A stretch of DNA of 64,000 bases from SVFI01 sp045588655. GTDB taxonomy: Bacteria > Bacillota > Clostridia > Lachnospirales > Lachnospiraceae. The stretch's first letter is position 1, and each line of letters starts with the position of its first letter. Positions 8,530-17,700 of this stretch are shown here, piece after piece. The position numbers were made by a program, and so were the translations under genes. Below the pieces are notes generated by a model. It made no database searches, had not been told where the DNA came from, and saw nothing but the letters and a program-made list of their open reading frames with translations. The stretch is from positions 18,077 to 82,076 of the forward strand of contig JAZNEP010000037.1 of the NCBI GenBank assembly GCA_045588655.1, in the 5' to 3' direction.

Positions 8530-8715
8530 GCGTATCTTACGATGTTAAGAGAATTTTGTCTTTTGGATATTCCGGCTCGGAACACAATCAGACGGCCTTC
8601 TCAGAATTCTCCAATGACCAGTCCCTGATTTGCGGCAATCAGGTTAGTCTGATGTTATTACTTTCCTTACGGCGACGGGCTCGCACAGGTATTTCACCTG
8701 TTTCCCCAAAAAACA
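8530..8715 (-). ncRNA. Cobalamin riboswitch
   Basis: Reading the minus strand from about 8712, the order is GGGGAAACAGGTGAAATACC, then GCGAGCCCGTCGCCGTAAGG, a variable arm, and GAGCCGGAATATCC near 8566-8579. These correspond to the conserved core of the AdoCbl-type cobalamin riboswitch: GGGAA…GGTGaaATnCC, the CCCGCcaCTGTaa-like segment, and the AGnCnGGAtACC arm. The 'GCCACTG' B12 box is degenerate here (GTCGCCGTAA). The end of the aptamer and the expression platform (8490-8540) are not resolved. It precedes the DUF4430 and ECF genes. Confidence 0.82.
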
Positions 8716-8735
8716 TGAATATTTTATCATACACT

Positions 8736-8782
8736 ACAAAACATGGCAAGAATTCTTGCATTTCATCCCTGCCATGTTTTGT
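8736..8782 (-). terminator. Perfect 13-bp inverted repeat between the metal operon and the riboswitch, with an overlapping promoter
   Basis: The arms 8736-8748 and 8770-8782 pair perfectly around a 21-nt loop, just after the P-type ATPase stop. No U-run follows on the minus strand, so termination may be weak. The second arm includes TTGCCA, which with TAAAAT 17 bp downstream makes a plausible promoter for the riboswitch transcript. Promoter and hairpin share bases. Confidence 0.6.
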
Positions 8783-8790
8783 AACTTATG

Positions 8791-10713
8791 CTATTTAATT
8801 TTAAGTGCACGCATTGCATTCAAAATCGCAAGAAATGCCACACCGACATCTGCAAATACGGCCGCCCACATCGATGCCAACCCCACGGCTGCCAAAAGCA
8901 GTACAACAATCTTAATTCCGATTGCAAATATAATGTTCTGTTTTACAATCTGTAAGGTCTTTCTTGAAATTCGCATCGCCTGCGGTATTTTACTTGGTTC
9001 ATCTGTCATAATTACAATATCCGCTGCTTCAATCGCCGCATCGCTGCCAAGACCACCCATCGCAATTCCAATGTCAGCTCTCGCCAAAACCGGTGCATCA
9101 TTCATTCCATCTCCAACAAACATAAGCTTGCTCTGTTTCGGCTTTGCGGCAAATAACTCTTCCACACGCTCCACCTTATCTCCCGGAAGTAATGACGCAT
9201 GATACTCTTTCACTCCCAAACGCTCTGCTACCTTTGATGCCACTTTCTCCTGATCTCCGGTCAGCATAACAATACGATCGATTCCCTCTTTCTTCAATTC
9301 TGATATACATTTATCTGCATCACTTTTCATCTGATCTTCTATCAGAATATATCCCATATATGTGTCGCCGTAAGCCACATGACATATCGTACCAGCCATC
9401 TCCTCGCTGTTTTCATGTAATACACCATCTTTTATTTCATTCCATGTGTTATCTTTAAACCGGCGCATCATCAGTTTTTCATTTCCTACTGCAATGGTTT
9501 TACCTTCATACCTTGCCAGCACACCATATCCCGCAAGTTCTTCCACTGCCGATTCTTCGTCACTTCGCTCATTTTCCGACACACCTGTCGCATCACCATA
9601 TTGCTGCATATATGCCAGTTCCAGACACTTCGAAATCGGATGATTTGAGAAGCGTTCCGCAAAAGCCGCCAAAAATAGCACTTGTTTTTTATCTGCACCC
9701 ACTGCCTTAATCTCAGACACCGCAAACTCGCCTTTGGTCAATGTCCCTGTTTTATCCATGACAGCAATCTTTGCACTTGCCAGCGCTTCCAAATAATTAC
9801 TTCCTTTTACCAAAATGCCTGCCTTACTCGCCGCTCCGATTCCACCAAAAAAACTAAGTGGTACTGAAATCACCAGCGCACACGGACACGAAATTACGAG
9901 AAATGAAAGTGCTCTATAGATCCAAACCTCCCAGTTGCCTGTAACAAGCGACGGTATGCTTGCAAGTAATCCTGCAAGAAGAACGATGATTGGGGTATAG
10001 TACCTTGCAAATTTTGTAATAAAGTTTTCTGTCTCTGCTTTTTTTGACGCCGAGTTTTCTACGAGATCTAATATCTTCGTTACAGTAGACTCCCCAAATT
10101 CCCTGGACACTGTCACCTCAATCACACCGGAAAGATTAATGCATCCACTGATTACTTCATCTCCCACCTTCAAATCTCTTGGCATACTCTCACCGGTCAA
10201 AGCCATCGTATCTACCGATGTATTGCCTTCAACCAGTACTCCGTCAAGAGGAATTCTCTCGCCCGGCTTCACCTGTATTCGCTCTCCGAGTTTTACATCC
10301 TGCGGGTCTACCGTCTCTACTTTGCCATCCCTATACACATTTGCGTAGTCCGGACGAATATCCATGAGCTCTCGAATTGATTTTCTGGATTTGTTTACCG
10401 CATAAGACTGAAACCACTCTCCCACCTGATAAAAGAGCATGACAGCCACAGCCTCCGGATACTCGCTAATCAAAAACGCCCCCACTGTAGCGATTACCAT
10501 TAACAGCTTTTCATCAAAAATCTGACCATTCCTTATATTTGCAGATGCGCCCTTTATCACATCATTTCCCACAATCATATAAGTTACAAGATACGCAATC
10601 AGTAGCATCGTATCACTTACATGCGGCACATAGCTTTGTGTCAGAATGCAAAGCAGGAAACAGATTGCCCCTGCAATAATCCGACGTAATTTCTTTTTCA
10701 ACTTCTTTGTCAT
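8791..10713 (-). CDS. Heavy-metal-translocating P1B-type ATPase (Cd/Zn/Pb-type)
   Basis: 640 residues. It pumps soft or transition metal ions out of the cytoplasm using ATP. Visible signatures are the TGES phosphatase loop, the CPC metal-passage motif (SCPCALVISVP, near residue 275), the phosphorylation site DKTGTLTKG (near 320), the HP motif (FSNHPISK) and GDGMNDAPVLARADIGIAMG. CPC with a CadC-like regulator upstream fits the Cd/Zn/Pb group. It has no N-terminal HMA domain; a separate HMA protein is encoded immediately upstream, so the usual fusion is split. The start at 10713 has AGGTGG 8 bases upstream; the GTG at 10725 lies inside that site. Confidence 0.93.
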   Translation of the reverse strand: MTKKLKKKLRRIIAGAICFLLCILTQSYVPHVSDTMLLIAYLVTYMIVGNDVIKGASANIRNGQIFDEKLLMVIATVGAFLISEYPEAVAVMLFYQVGEWFQSYAVNKSRKSIRELMDIRPDYANVYRDGKVETVDPQDVKLGERIQVKPGERIPLDGVLVEGNTSVDTMALTGESMPRDLKVGDEVISGCINLSGVIEVTVSREFGESTVTKILDLVENSASKKAETENFITKFARYYTPIIVLLAGLLASIPSLVTGNWEVWIYRALSFLVISCPCALVISVPLSFFGGIGAASKAGILVKGSNYLEALASAKIAVMDKTGTLTKGEFAVSEIKAVGADKKQVLFLAAFAERFSNHPISKCLELAYMQQYGDATGVSENERSDEESAVEELAGYGVLARYEGKTIAVGNEKLMMRRFKDNTWNEIKDGVLHENSEEMAGTICHVAYGDTYMGYILIEDQMKSDADKCISELKKEGIDRIVMLTGDQEKVASKVAERLGVKEYHASLLPGDKVERVEELFAAKPKQSKLMFVGDGMNDAPVLARADIGIAMGGLGSDAAIEAADIVIMTDEPSKIPQAMRISRKTLQIVKQNIIFAIGIKIVVLLLAAVGLASMWAAVFADVGVAFLAILNAMRALKIK

Positions 10714-10728
10714 TTTTAATACCACCTG

Positions 10729-10950
10729 CTATTTAACAACAAACTCTACATCCGGCTCGATTTTTTTCACAATCTTTTCTGCCTCCTTGAGAATGCGCTC
10801 TATCGCATCATCTGCCGCTACAATTTCCATTTTTTGTGTCAAAAAATTCACACTGCAGCTTTCCACCTCTTTTAAATTTTTTACTGCCTGCTCCATCTTT
10901 GCTGCGCAATGTGCACATTCAAGTTCCTCAAGAATAATTGTTTTTTTCAT
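10729..10950 (-). CDS. Stand-alone HMA metal-binding protein (metallochaperone)
   Basis: 73 residues forming one heavy-metal-associated ferredoxin-like domain: MKKTIILEELECAHCAAKMEQAV begins strand 1 and helix 1, with the metal-binding pair Cys12 and Cys15 (CAHC). The strand NFLTQKMEIVA and the helix IERILKEAEKIVKKI follow. It lies between the ArsR-type regulator and the P-type ATPase, 15 bp from the ATPase start, so it probably delivers metal to an ATPase that lacks this domain. Confidence 0.9.
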   Translation of the reverse strand: MKKTIILEELECAHCAAKMEQAVKNLKEVESCSVNFLTQKMEIVAADDAIERILKEAEKIVKKIEPDVEFVVK

Positions 10951-10985
10951 TTTTTATCCTCCTATACAAATTGTTTTTCTCTTTC

Positions 10986-11351
10986 TTATTCATTAATATG
11001 CTCCAACCCCTGACTCAGAATTAATTTAATATGACTGTCTGCCAAAGAATAGAAAATGGTTTTCCCTTCTCTTCTGTTTTTTACCAGATCCATCTGTTTT
11101 AATACTCTAAGCTGATGCGAAATCGCTGATTGCGTCATTCCCAATATCGTAGCAATGTCACACACACACATTTCCGAACACATGAGCACATAGAGAATGC
11201 GAATTCTTGTTCTATCACCAAATACGCGGAAAAAATCAGCCAAATCTGCAAGCTGCTCTTCCTGTGGCATATGCTCATTCACTTTCTTAAGAACGTCTTC
11301 ATGTATATGCATGCACTCACATTTTTCTACATCGTCATACTGTTTTGCCAT
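10986..11351 (-). CDS. ArsR/SmtB-family metal-sensing repressor (CadC-like)
   Basis: 121 residues with a winged helix (DRTRIRILYVLM, CVCDIATILGMTQSAISHQLRVLKQMDLV, RREGKTIFYSL). Two metal sites appear intact. The CadC-type alpha-3N ligands are likely among Cys11, Cys13, Cys58, Cys62 and Cys64. The SmtB-type alpha-5 site is complete, with Asp105, His107, His118 and Glu121 in exactly the D-x-H-x10-H-xx-E spacing. It should repress its own operon and release DNA when it binds Cd, Pb or Zn. It is the first gene of the operon. Confidence 0.9.
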   Translation of the reverse strand: MAKQYDDVEKCECMHIHEDVLKKVNEHMPQEEQLADLADFFRVFGDRTRIRILYVLMCSEMCVCDIATILGMTQSAISHQLRVLKQMDLVKNRREGKTIFYSLADSHIKLILSQGLEHINE

Positions 11352-11386
11352 GTCATCCTCCTGTTTCCTTTATTTTCTTTTTAAGT

Positions 11387-11451
11387 CATGAATATTCGTT
11401 CATATGAATATCTGTTCATATGAATTATATCACTTTCTCTCTCTGTGTCAA
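11387..11451 (-). promoter_or_regulatory. Metal-efflux operon promoter and repeated operator
   Basis: The minus strand has a perfect -35 TTGACA (11446-11451) and a perfect -10 TATAAT (11424-11429), 16 bp apart. Immediately downstream are two copies of the palindrome TTCATATGAA (11415-11424 and 11399-11408), 16 bp apart, and a partial third, ATATTCATG. SmtB/CadC proteins bind imperfect inverted repeats of ATATGAAC/ATATTCAT type at this position, so these are probably the repressor sites. Confidence 0.85.
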
Positions 11452-11496
11452 GTAGTAAAGTTACCTCTTTGATTCATATTTTTTTCACAAATATCC

Positions 11497-11525
11497 TTTA
11501 CAATCATTTTAAAGTTCACTAAAAT
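11497..11525 (+). promoter_or_regulatory. Promoter of the small membrane protein gene
   Basis: TTTACA (11497-11502), a 17-bp spacer and TAAAAT (11520-11525) stand about 38 bp ahead of the ATG at 11563. It diverges from the metal-efflux promoter. Confidence 0.65.
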
Positions 11526-11562
11526 AGAGCTATATGAAATTGAAAAAGAGAGGGACCTATGT

Positions 11563-11916
11563 ATGAGTCAAAAGAAAATGGATGCATATAAATATGCAAA
11601 AAAACACAAAAAAGAAATTGAAAAAAAACAGAAACGAAATAAATTTCTAGCTTGGGCCGGTGGCATTCTTGTTGCAGCTATCCTGATTGCAGCCAGTGTT
11701 TATTTAGTATATTATACACAAAATCAGGCTGATACTTCTTCAGAAGACATTGTAGAAGACGTAACCGACATTATTGAAGACAGCATAAATGTTGAAGGTG
11801 AAGATGCTGAAATTGAAGTCGAAGATGTCACAGATGATGTAGAAATCGACACAGAGGACGGATCGGAAGAGTTAGAAATTGAAACCGAAGATGTGTCTGC
11901 TGAAACAGAAGAATAA
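11563..11916 (+). CDS. Small single-pass membrane protein with basic N-terminus and acidic C-terminus
   Basis: 117 residues, not recognised. Residues 1-28 are very basic (AKKHKKEIEKKQKRNK). One membrane segment follows (FLAWAGGILVAAILIAASVYLVYY, about 29-52), and the last 60 residues are almost only Asp, Glu, Ser, Thr, Val and Ile in a loose repeat (DVTDIIED, EIEVEDVTDDVEIDTED). The positive-inside rule places the acidic tail outside the cell. A GAGAGGGA site precedes the ATG and a terminator follows, so it is monocistronic. Confidence 0.75.
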   Translation: MSQKKMDAYKYAKKHKKEIEKKQKRNKFLAWAGGILVAAILIAASVYLVYYTQNQADTSSEDIVEDVTDIIEDSINVEGEDAEIEVEDVTDDVEIDTEDGSEELEIETEDVSAETEE

Positions 11917-11924
11917 GATAATAA

Positions 11925-11962
11925 ACCACCCCGGTCAAAACTATGACCGGGGTTTTCTTTTT
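11925..11962 (+). terminator. Terminator after the small membrane protein gene
   Basis: A 9-bp GC-rich stem, CCCCGGTCA (11929-11937) with TGACCGGGG (11944-11952), has a 6-nt loop and is followed by TTTTCTTTTT. Confidence 0.92.
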
Positions 11963-11967
11963 CCTCT

Positions 11968-13335
11968 CTATTTCATACGTTCATACACTTCTCGTGTCTG
12001 CACATCATTACAGCCACTTAGATAATATATATTGCTTGTTGTTTGCACGCGTAGGAATATATCATTCTGCGGATTTAGAAACACATCGCAGTTTCCCTCT
12101 TCTTCCACATAGTAACTTCCTTTTTGCAGAGTATCCATGTCAGTTCCATGATTTCTGGACATCTCCGGTAGCTCTGTCAACAACTCAATCTCTTGAATTG
12201 CTGCTTTTGAGATAGTGTATTCATTTGTCAGATGGCTTGCTATCATCTGATGATTGGTCACCTGTAGCTGTATTGGTGTAAACTCCGTCATGATGCACCA
12301 AACACATACCGCAGGAATTGACAACAGTGTCAGTAAGCAAAAAGCCACAAATACTTTTCCACCTTTCGAGGCCATATTAATTGTCGTTCCGACTCCAATC
12401 CGTTTCTCAATCATACTATGTTTATCCCTCGGATTATAATAAGCCATTCCCCAAATCCAATTATCATCATCGTCAGGTATTTCAATATCACGCATTGACT
12501 CATATGCATTATCCAACATTTTCATTTTCTTTACTGTCCAAAATGCTACAAAAAGCGTCACCATAGTATAACAAACGGTAGCTATAGTAAATACCACATT
12601 GAATTTTCCCATCCTATCTATAGAAAACGGCAAACTAATCATGTAACACACATTAATCCACGTGCAACTTACCCAAAATCTCAACCACTGATTTTTTTTC
12701 GCCCGAGTATAGTTTATGTTTACATCACTATCGTTGCTGATAATCTGTGTTTTTTGCCTGTCGATCCATACTGCCATCAGCCAAAATAACAGTGTAATTC
12801 CTACATATGTTACAAGCATAATCATCAAATTTGCTGATAATTCTTTCTCTCCCCTCATCATCTGTCCTATCAGAATCGCCAAACTAACCAGCGTAGGTAA
12901 TAAAAAGTGATACCATTTTACCTTGCGTATGGTTCCTGCTGCTTTTGTCTCTGCATATACAAGCTGCTCTTCGTTCCGTTTCCAGCCTTTTTCTATTTTC
13001 AGCTCTTTCATTCTCTTATTTGCAATTCCAAACGGAACAAAGAACACAACCATTGTCAACAGCATCCACAACATCCATAGTGTCAACATAATCGAAAACC
13101 ATGGAATAAACACCAGCGGGAGCGGAATTAGCATCACAATCCACAACCATTTACGCATCTGCTTCTGGTAATCCTGCGAAATCTGCAAGACTTCCTCTGC
13201 CTTTCGCTGTTCTTTTTGCAATCTCACACCATAATAGAGTCCGGATTTCGGTGTTGCCTCATTTTTTAATAGGGCATACATAAGAAACACAAACGGATAT
13301 AGTAGTATAATCAAAATCAAACCTGTCATGTTCAT
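11968..13335 (-). CDS. DUF5808-containing multi-pass membrane protein
   Basis: 455 residues with about seven hydrophobic segments, among them LILIILLYPFVFLMYALL, WLWIVMLIPLPLVFIPWFSIMLTLWMLWMLL, LMIMLVTYVGITLLFWLMAVW and VFVAFCLLTLLSIPAVCVWCI. The segment DDDDNWIWGMAYYNPRDKHSMIEKRIGVGTTINMA (abridged: NWIWGMAYYNP … KRIGVGTTIN) matches DUF5808. The extracellular or cytosolic C-terminus resembles a small PH-like sheet. Its start overlaps the stop of the GntR regulator by 4 bp. In Bacilli, YtrA-type GntR regulators control ABC exporters and membrane proteins that respond to wall-active antibiotics; that role is only an analogy here. Confidence 0.8.
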   Translation of the reverse strand: MNMTGLILIILLYPFVFLMYALLKNEATPKSGLYYGVRLQKEQRKAEEVLQISQDYQKQMRKWLWIVMLIPLPLVFIPWFSIMLTLWMLWMLLTMVVFFVPFGIANKRMKELKIEKGWKRNEEQLVYAETKAAGTIRKVKWYHFLLPTLVSLAILIGQMMRGEKELSANLMIMLVTYVGITLLFWLMAVWIDRQKTQIISNDSDVNINYTRAKKNQWLRFWVSCTWINVCYMISLPFSIDRMGKFNVVFTIATVCYTMVTLFVAFWTVKKMKMLDNAYESMRDIEIPDDDDNWIWGMAYYNPRDKHSMIEKRIGVGTTINMASKGGKVFVAFCLLTLLSIPAVCVWCIMTEFTPIQLQVTNHQMIASHLTNEYTISKAAIQEIELLTELPEMSRNHGTDMDTLQKGSYYVEEEGNCDVFLNPQNDIFLRVQTTSNIYYLSGCNDVQTREVYERMK

Positions 13336-13712
13336 TGCCCATTCCTCCTGTCAGTATAATACTTATCTACAATCTCCACAAATTCATCTCTGCTCATTCC
13401 ACTGATGCGAGCTTCCGATACAAGCCGCCGCAACTGCTGTTCCGACTCTGCTGACAGCCCCGGCTGAATCAAGAATTGCTCCTTCACCCGCACGCCATTT
13501 CGGCGATCAGTTGTAATATAGCCTTCCTGCTTTAATAACTGATAGGCTTTGCTTACTGTCATAGAATTAATACCAATTTCCTCTGCCAGTGTACGAACAG
13601 TTGGAAGCTTCTCTCCCGGTTTCAATCTTCCATCTGAAATCCCCATAACAATCTGATTTCTGATTTGCTTAAATACAGGTACATCGGACCCATCTTGTAA
13701 CACAATTACCAT
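13332..13712 (-). CDS. GntR-family (YtrA subfamily) transcriptional regulator
   Basis: 126 residues. The N-terminal winged helix-turn-helix is typical (PVFKQIRNQIVMGISDGRL, LPTVRTLAEEIGINSMTVSKAYQLLKQEGYI, RRNGVRV). Only a short helical tail follows, as in the YtrA group, so there is no large effector domain. The start at 13712 is 8 bases after AGGAG; the longest frame begins at a TTG and is less likely. The palindrome over its own promoter suggests autorepression. Confidence 0.9.
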   Translation of the reverse strand: MVIVLQDGSDVPVFKQIRNQIVMGISDGRLKPGEKLPTVRTLAEEIGINSMTVSKAYQLLKQEGYITTDRRNGVRVKEQFLIQPGLSAESEQQLRRLVSEARISGMSRDEFVEIVDKYYTDRRNGQ

Positions 13713-13729
13713 AAGCAACACTCCTTTTT

Positions 13730-13768
13730 TGTATTATTCATAGTAATACAAATAATACAAAAGTGCAA
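13730..13768 (-). promoter_or_regulatory. gntR promoter with palindromic operator
   Basis: TTGCAC (-35, 13763-13768) and TACTAT (-10, 13740-13745) are 17 bp apart. The -10 lies inside the palindrome TGTATTA-N7-TAATACA (13730-13750). A second, partial TAATAC half-site lies next to it. Such A/T palindromes with TAATAC ends fit a GntR/YtrA dimer. Confidence 0.75.
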
Positions 13769-13793
13769 GTGGTTTTATAAAAATCTTTTTGAA

Positions 13794-14681
13794 TTATGAC
13801 ATGCGAGGCTTACTCAATTGTTCGCAAACATAATCTGCCATCATCTCACCTGTGCTTTTGGATGTGTATTTTCCTGGATAGGGCGAGCATATTTTGACTA
13901 GGATTCCCATCTTTTCTATTTGGCCATAGTCTACCATACCTTTTCTACCTGTGACATCCAGGACTATTGTTTCCGGCGCAAAGACCTGTAATTCTTCTAC
14001 TCTTCCTATACACATCGTCTCTGTCAGAAATACAAATTTCCTATTTTTTACTTCATTCCATAGTATCGGATAAGTAAGTAGCGGATAGCCCTCTTTAATT
14101 GCCTGCTCTCTCTCTGTCTCCTCCTCTGTAGCTATTGCCACTTCACTCCCCATTCCTCTTAATCGCTTAGCCAATATTTTTCCGACGTTACCAAATCCCA
14201 ATATCAAACTTTCACTTTGAACGATTGCCTCCTCACTTAGTAACATAGCTTCCAGCAACACTTCTTCTGCTATCAGCGCCCTCTTCTTAGTCCGATGTAT
14301 TGGCTCCTTTGTAAAATCAAAAATCTCTATATACTTCTTCAGCAAATTACCATAAAAGAACTCTGAAAAATCGCCCCCAAATAATTTCTGTCCATACCAT
14401 AGATGCTCCACTATTTCATCCATCTTTATCGTCTCATCCGCAAGAGAATTACTATTTATATACTTGCCATCTCTTGTGCATGGAACCGGCAATATGACGG
14501 CCTCACTTTCTTCTATTTGTTTCCACAGCTCCTCCTTCTTCCGGCAGTATTTTCCTCCAGACAACTCCACAGGAAAAAGTATTCCATAATAAGAAATGGC
14601 AAAACCCCTTTTCAAAAGGGATTTTGCCATATAATATTGCCTGAGGTCTCCACCTAACAAAACAATGTTTCCTTTTTTCAT
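13794..14681 (-). CDS. dpaA: Dipicolinate synthase subunit A-like protein (SpoVFA/DpaA)
   Basis: 295 residues. The first half has the DpaA-type opening GNIVLLGGDLRQYYMAKSLLKRGF, and the second half is a Rossmann domain with SLILGFGNVGKILAKRLRGMG and VLDVTGRKGMVDYGQI. DpaA and DpaB convert dihydroxytetrahydrodipicolinate to dipicolinic acid in the mother cell during sporulation. The usual partner dpaB is not adjacent. The promoter upstream matches the sigma-K pattern, which is how dpaA is controlled in Bacillus. A GGGAGG ribosome site precedes the ATG. The family call is good; whether it works without a neighbouring subunit B cannot be seen. Confidence 0.8.
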   Translation of the reverse strand: MKKGNIVLLGGDLRQYYMAKSLLKRGFAISYYGILFPVELSGGKYCRKKEELWKQIEESEAVILPVPCTRDGKYINSNSLADETIKMDEIVEHLWYGQKLFGGDFSEFFYGNLLKKYIEIFDFTKEPIHRTKKRALIAEEVLLEAMLLSEEAIVQSESLILGFGNVGKILAKRLRGMGSEVAIATEEETEREQAIKEGYPLLTYPILWNEVKNRKFVFLTETMCIGRVEELQVFAPETIVLDVTGRKGMVDYGQIEKMGILVKICSPYPGKYTSKSTGEMMADYVCEQLSKPRMS

Positions 14682-14700
14682 AGCCGCCTCCCAGATATCC

Positions 14701-14729
14701 TATTATATGAGAATACCGGCTACAATGTG
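14701..14729 (-). promoter_or_regulatory. Sigma-K-like promoter of dpaA
   Basis: On the minus strand CACA (14726-14729), 16 bp and CATATAATA (14701-14709) match the sigma-K pattern mACm-N16-CATAnnnTA with no mismatch. The expected start is about 12 bases before the ATG region, giving a very short leader. The -10 also contains TATAAT but has no good vegetative -35. Confidence 0.6.
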
Positions 14730-14759
14730 ATACAGTGAATTATCGGTAATAACCCTATT

Positions 14760-17700
14760 TTATTTAAAATATGCCACACCGGATTCAAAGATTTTAAGAT
14801 CCTGATCACCGTAAATATTTATCGCCACTGCCTGATCACGTCTTTCTGCATGCGCCATCTTACCAAAACATCTTCCGTCCGGAGAAGTGATACCTTCGAT
14901 AGATGCATAGGAACCATTTACATTCCACTCTTCATCCATAGAGATATTTCCGCTAAAGTCTGCATACTGTGTTGCAACCTGACCGTTGGCAAACAATTTA
15001 TCAATCCACTCTTTCGGTGCTACGAAACGTCCTTCTCCATGAGATGCCGGACTTACATATGTCTTGCCAACTTCTGCAAGAGCAAGCCAAGGTGATTTAT
15101 TTGAAACTACCTTCGTGTAAACCATCTTAGAGATGTGACGGTTAATTGTGTTAAAGGTAAGTGTCGGTGAATCTTCCTTCTGTCCGCAAATCTCACCGTA
15201 CGGTACAAGACCTAATTTGATGAGCGCCTGGAAACCGGTACAGATACCAAGCGCAAGACCATCGCGTTCATTTAAGAGTTTCATAACCGCTTCCTTCATC
15301 TTTTCATTCTGGAATGCAGTTGCAAAGAATTTTGCTGATCCATCCGGCTCGTCTCCGGCTGAGAAACCGCCCGGGAACATAATAATCTGCGCCTGTGCAA
15401 TTGATTTTTCGAACACATCCACACTTTCACGGATGTCTTCTGCTGTCATATTCTTAAATACCTTAGTAATTACGTCCGCACCGGCTCTCTCAAACGCTTT
15501 CGCTGAATCGTATTCACAGTTTGTACCCGGGAATACCGGAATAAATACCGTCGGGCGAGCTACTTTATTCTTACATACATAAATCTCTTTTGTTTCATAC
15601 AAACCTGTATTTACCGGTTCTGTACCCTTTACCGCTTTCGTAGGGAACACTTTTTCCAGTTTAGAAGTCCAGCTACTAAGTGCCTCTTCTTCCCCTACGG
15701 TCACATCTTTATACGTAAATCCGGTCTTGATTACGGTACCTACCTTCTTGTATATGACACTAATGTCGTTAAGCTTATCTGCCTCTACTTCCGCTACAAT
15801 ATTACCGATTCCGTTTGCAAACAATTCTTCTATTGTCAAACTATCTTCATAAGCAACACCAAGTTTGTTACCAAATGCCATCTTTGCTGTTGCTGCCACA
15901 AGACCTTTCGCATCTACTGCATAAGCTGATTTCAACGTACCGTTCTGAATCATCGCATGAATTGCTTCATAAAGCTTCATGACCTCTTTATAAATCGGAA
16001 GATCATACTCATCTTTCGGAATTGCAAATGTTACAAGAACATTACCTTCTTTTTTCAATTCCGGTGTAAGAACATCCTGATGTTTTGCTACATCCACTGC
16101 AAATGACACAAGTGTCGGTGGAACATCGATGTCATTGAATGTACCGGACATACTGTCCTTTCCTCCAATACTTGGAAGCCCGAATCCAAGCTGTGCATCA
16201 TAAGCACCGAGAAGTGCTACAAACGGCTGACTCCATCTCGCCGGATCTTCTGTCATACGACGGAAGTACTCCTGGAATGTGAAACGCACTTTCTTATAAT
16301 CACCACCGGTAGCCACAATCTTCGACAGCGATTCGAGAACTGCGTAAACCGCTCCATGATACGGACTCCAGCTTGATAAATAAGGATCGAATCCGTAACT
16401 CATCATCGTAACCGTATCCGTCTTACCTTTCAGAACCGGAAGTTTTGCTACCATCGTCTGCGTCTCTGTCAGCTGATACTGTCCACCATACGGCATATAA
16501 ACGCTTCCTGCACCGATGGATGCATCAAACATTTCCACTAAACCTTTCTGGCTGCAGACATTCAAATCATTTAATGTGTCAAGAATCGCCTCTTTTACGT
16601 TTCCTGCTTTCACATCTTCTGCTACTTTATCAATTGATACTTTCTTAAAGTAATTATCGCTTGGATCTGGCATGTCTACTTTCACCGTTGTTTCCTGATG
16701 TGCACCATTCGTATCAAGGAATGCTCTGGAAAGATTTACAATCTCTTTTCCTCTCCATGAAAGTACGAGTCTTGGTTCTGCGGTTACAGTCGCTACTTTT
16801 ACAGCCTCAAGATTCTCTTCATCCGCATATTTCATGAACTCATCCACGTCTGACGGGTCAACAACAACTGCCATACGCTCCTGTGACTCGGAAATTGCAA
16901 GCTCTGTACCATCCAAACCTGCATATTTTTTCGGTACTTTATCTAAATCTACGATAAGGCCCGGAGCAAGCTCACCGATAGCTACCGATACACCACCTGC
17001 TCCAAAGTCGTTACATTTTTTAATCAGACGACTTACTTCTTCGCGACGGAACAATCTCTGGATTTTACGTTCTGTTGGCGCATTACCTTTCTGTACTTCC
17101 GCACCACATGTCTCAATAGAGCTTGTTGTATGCACTTTGGAAGAACCGGTTGCACCACCGCAGCCGTCACGTCCCGTACGACCGCCAAGTAATATGATAA
17201 TATCTCCCGGATCAGAAGTCTCACGAATCACATTCTTTCTTGGGGCAGCACCCATAACTGCTCCGATTTCCATTCTCTTGGCCACATAATTCGGATGATA
17301 TAACTCTTTGACATAACCGGTTGCAAGTCCAATCTGGTTACCGTAAGAAGAATATCCACTTGCTGCACCGCGAACCAGTTTTTTCTGTGAAAGCTTACCT
17401 TTCATTGTATCGTTAACCGGAACTGTCGGGTCCGCTGCACCTGTGATACGCATCGCCTGATAAACATAACCACGACCGGAAAGCGGATCACGGATTGCAC
17501 CACCAAGACAAGTAGCTGCTCCACCAAACGGTTCAATTTCTGTTGGATGGTTATGTGTCTCATTCTTAAAGAAAATAAGCCATTCTTCTGTCTGTCCGTC
17601 CATCTCTACAGGAACAACAATCGAACATGCATTGATTTCCTCGGACTCTTCCATATCATCGAGCTTACCCTCTTTTTTAAGCTTACGCATTGCCATAAGT

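Noticed and set aside
16834..17289. Long antisense frames within purL, clpX, tig and similar genes
   Set aside because: They are shadows of well-supported genes on the opposite strand, without ribosome sites or recognisable domains.
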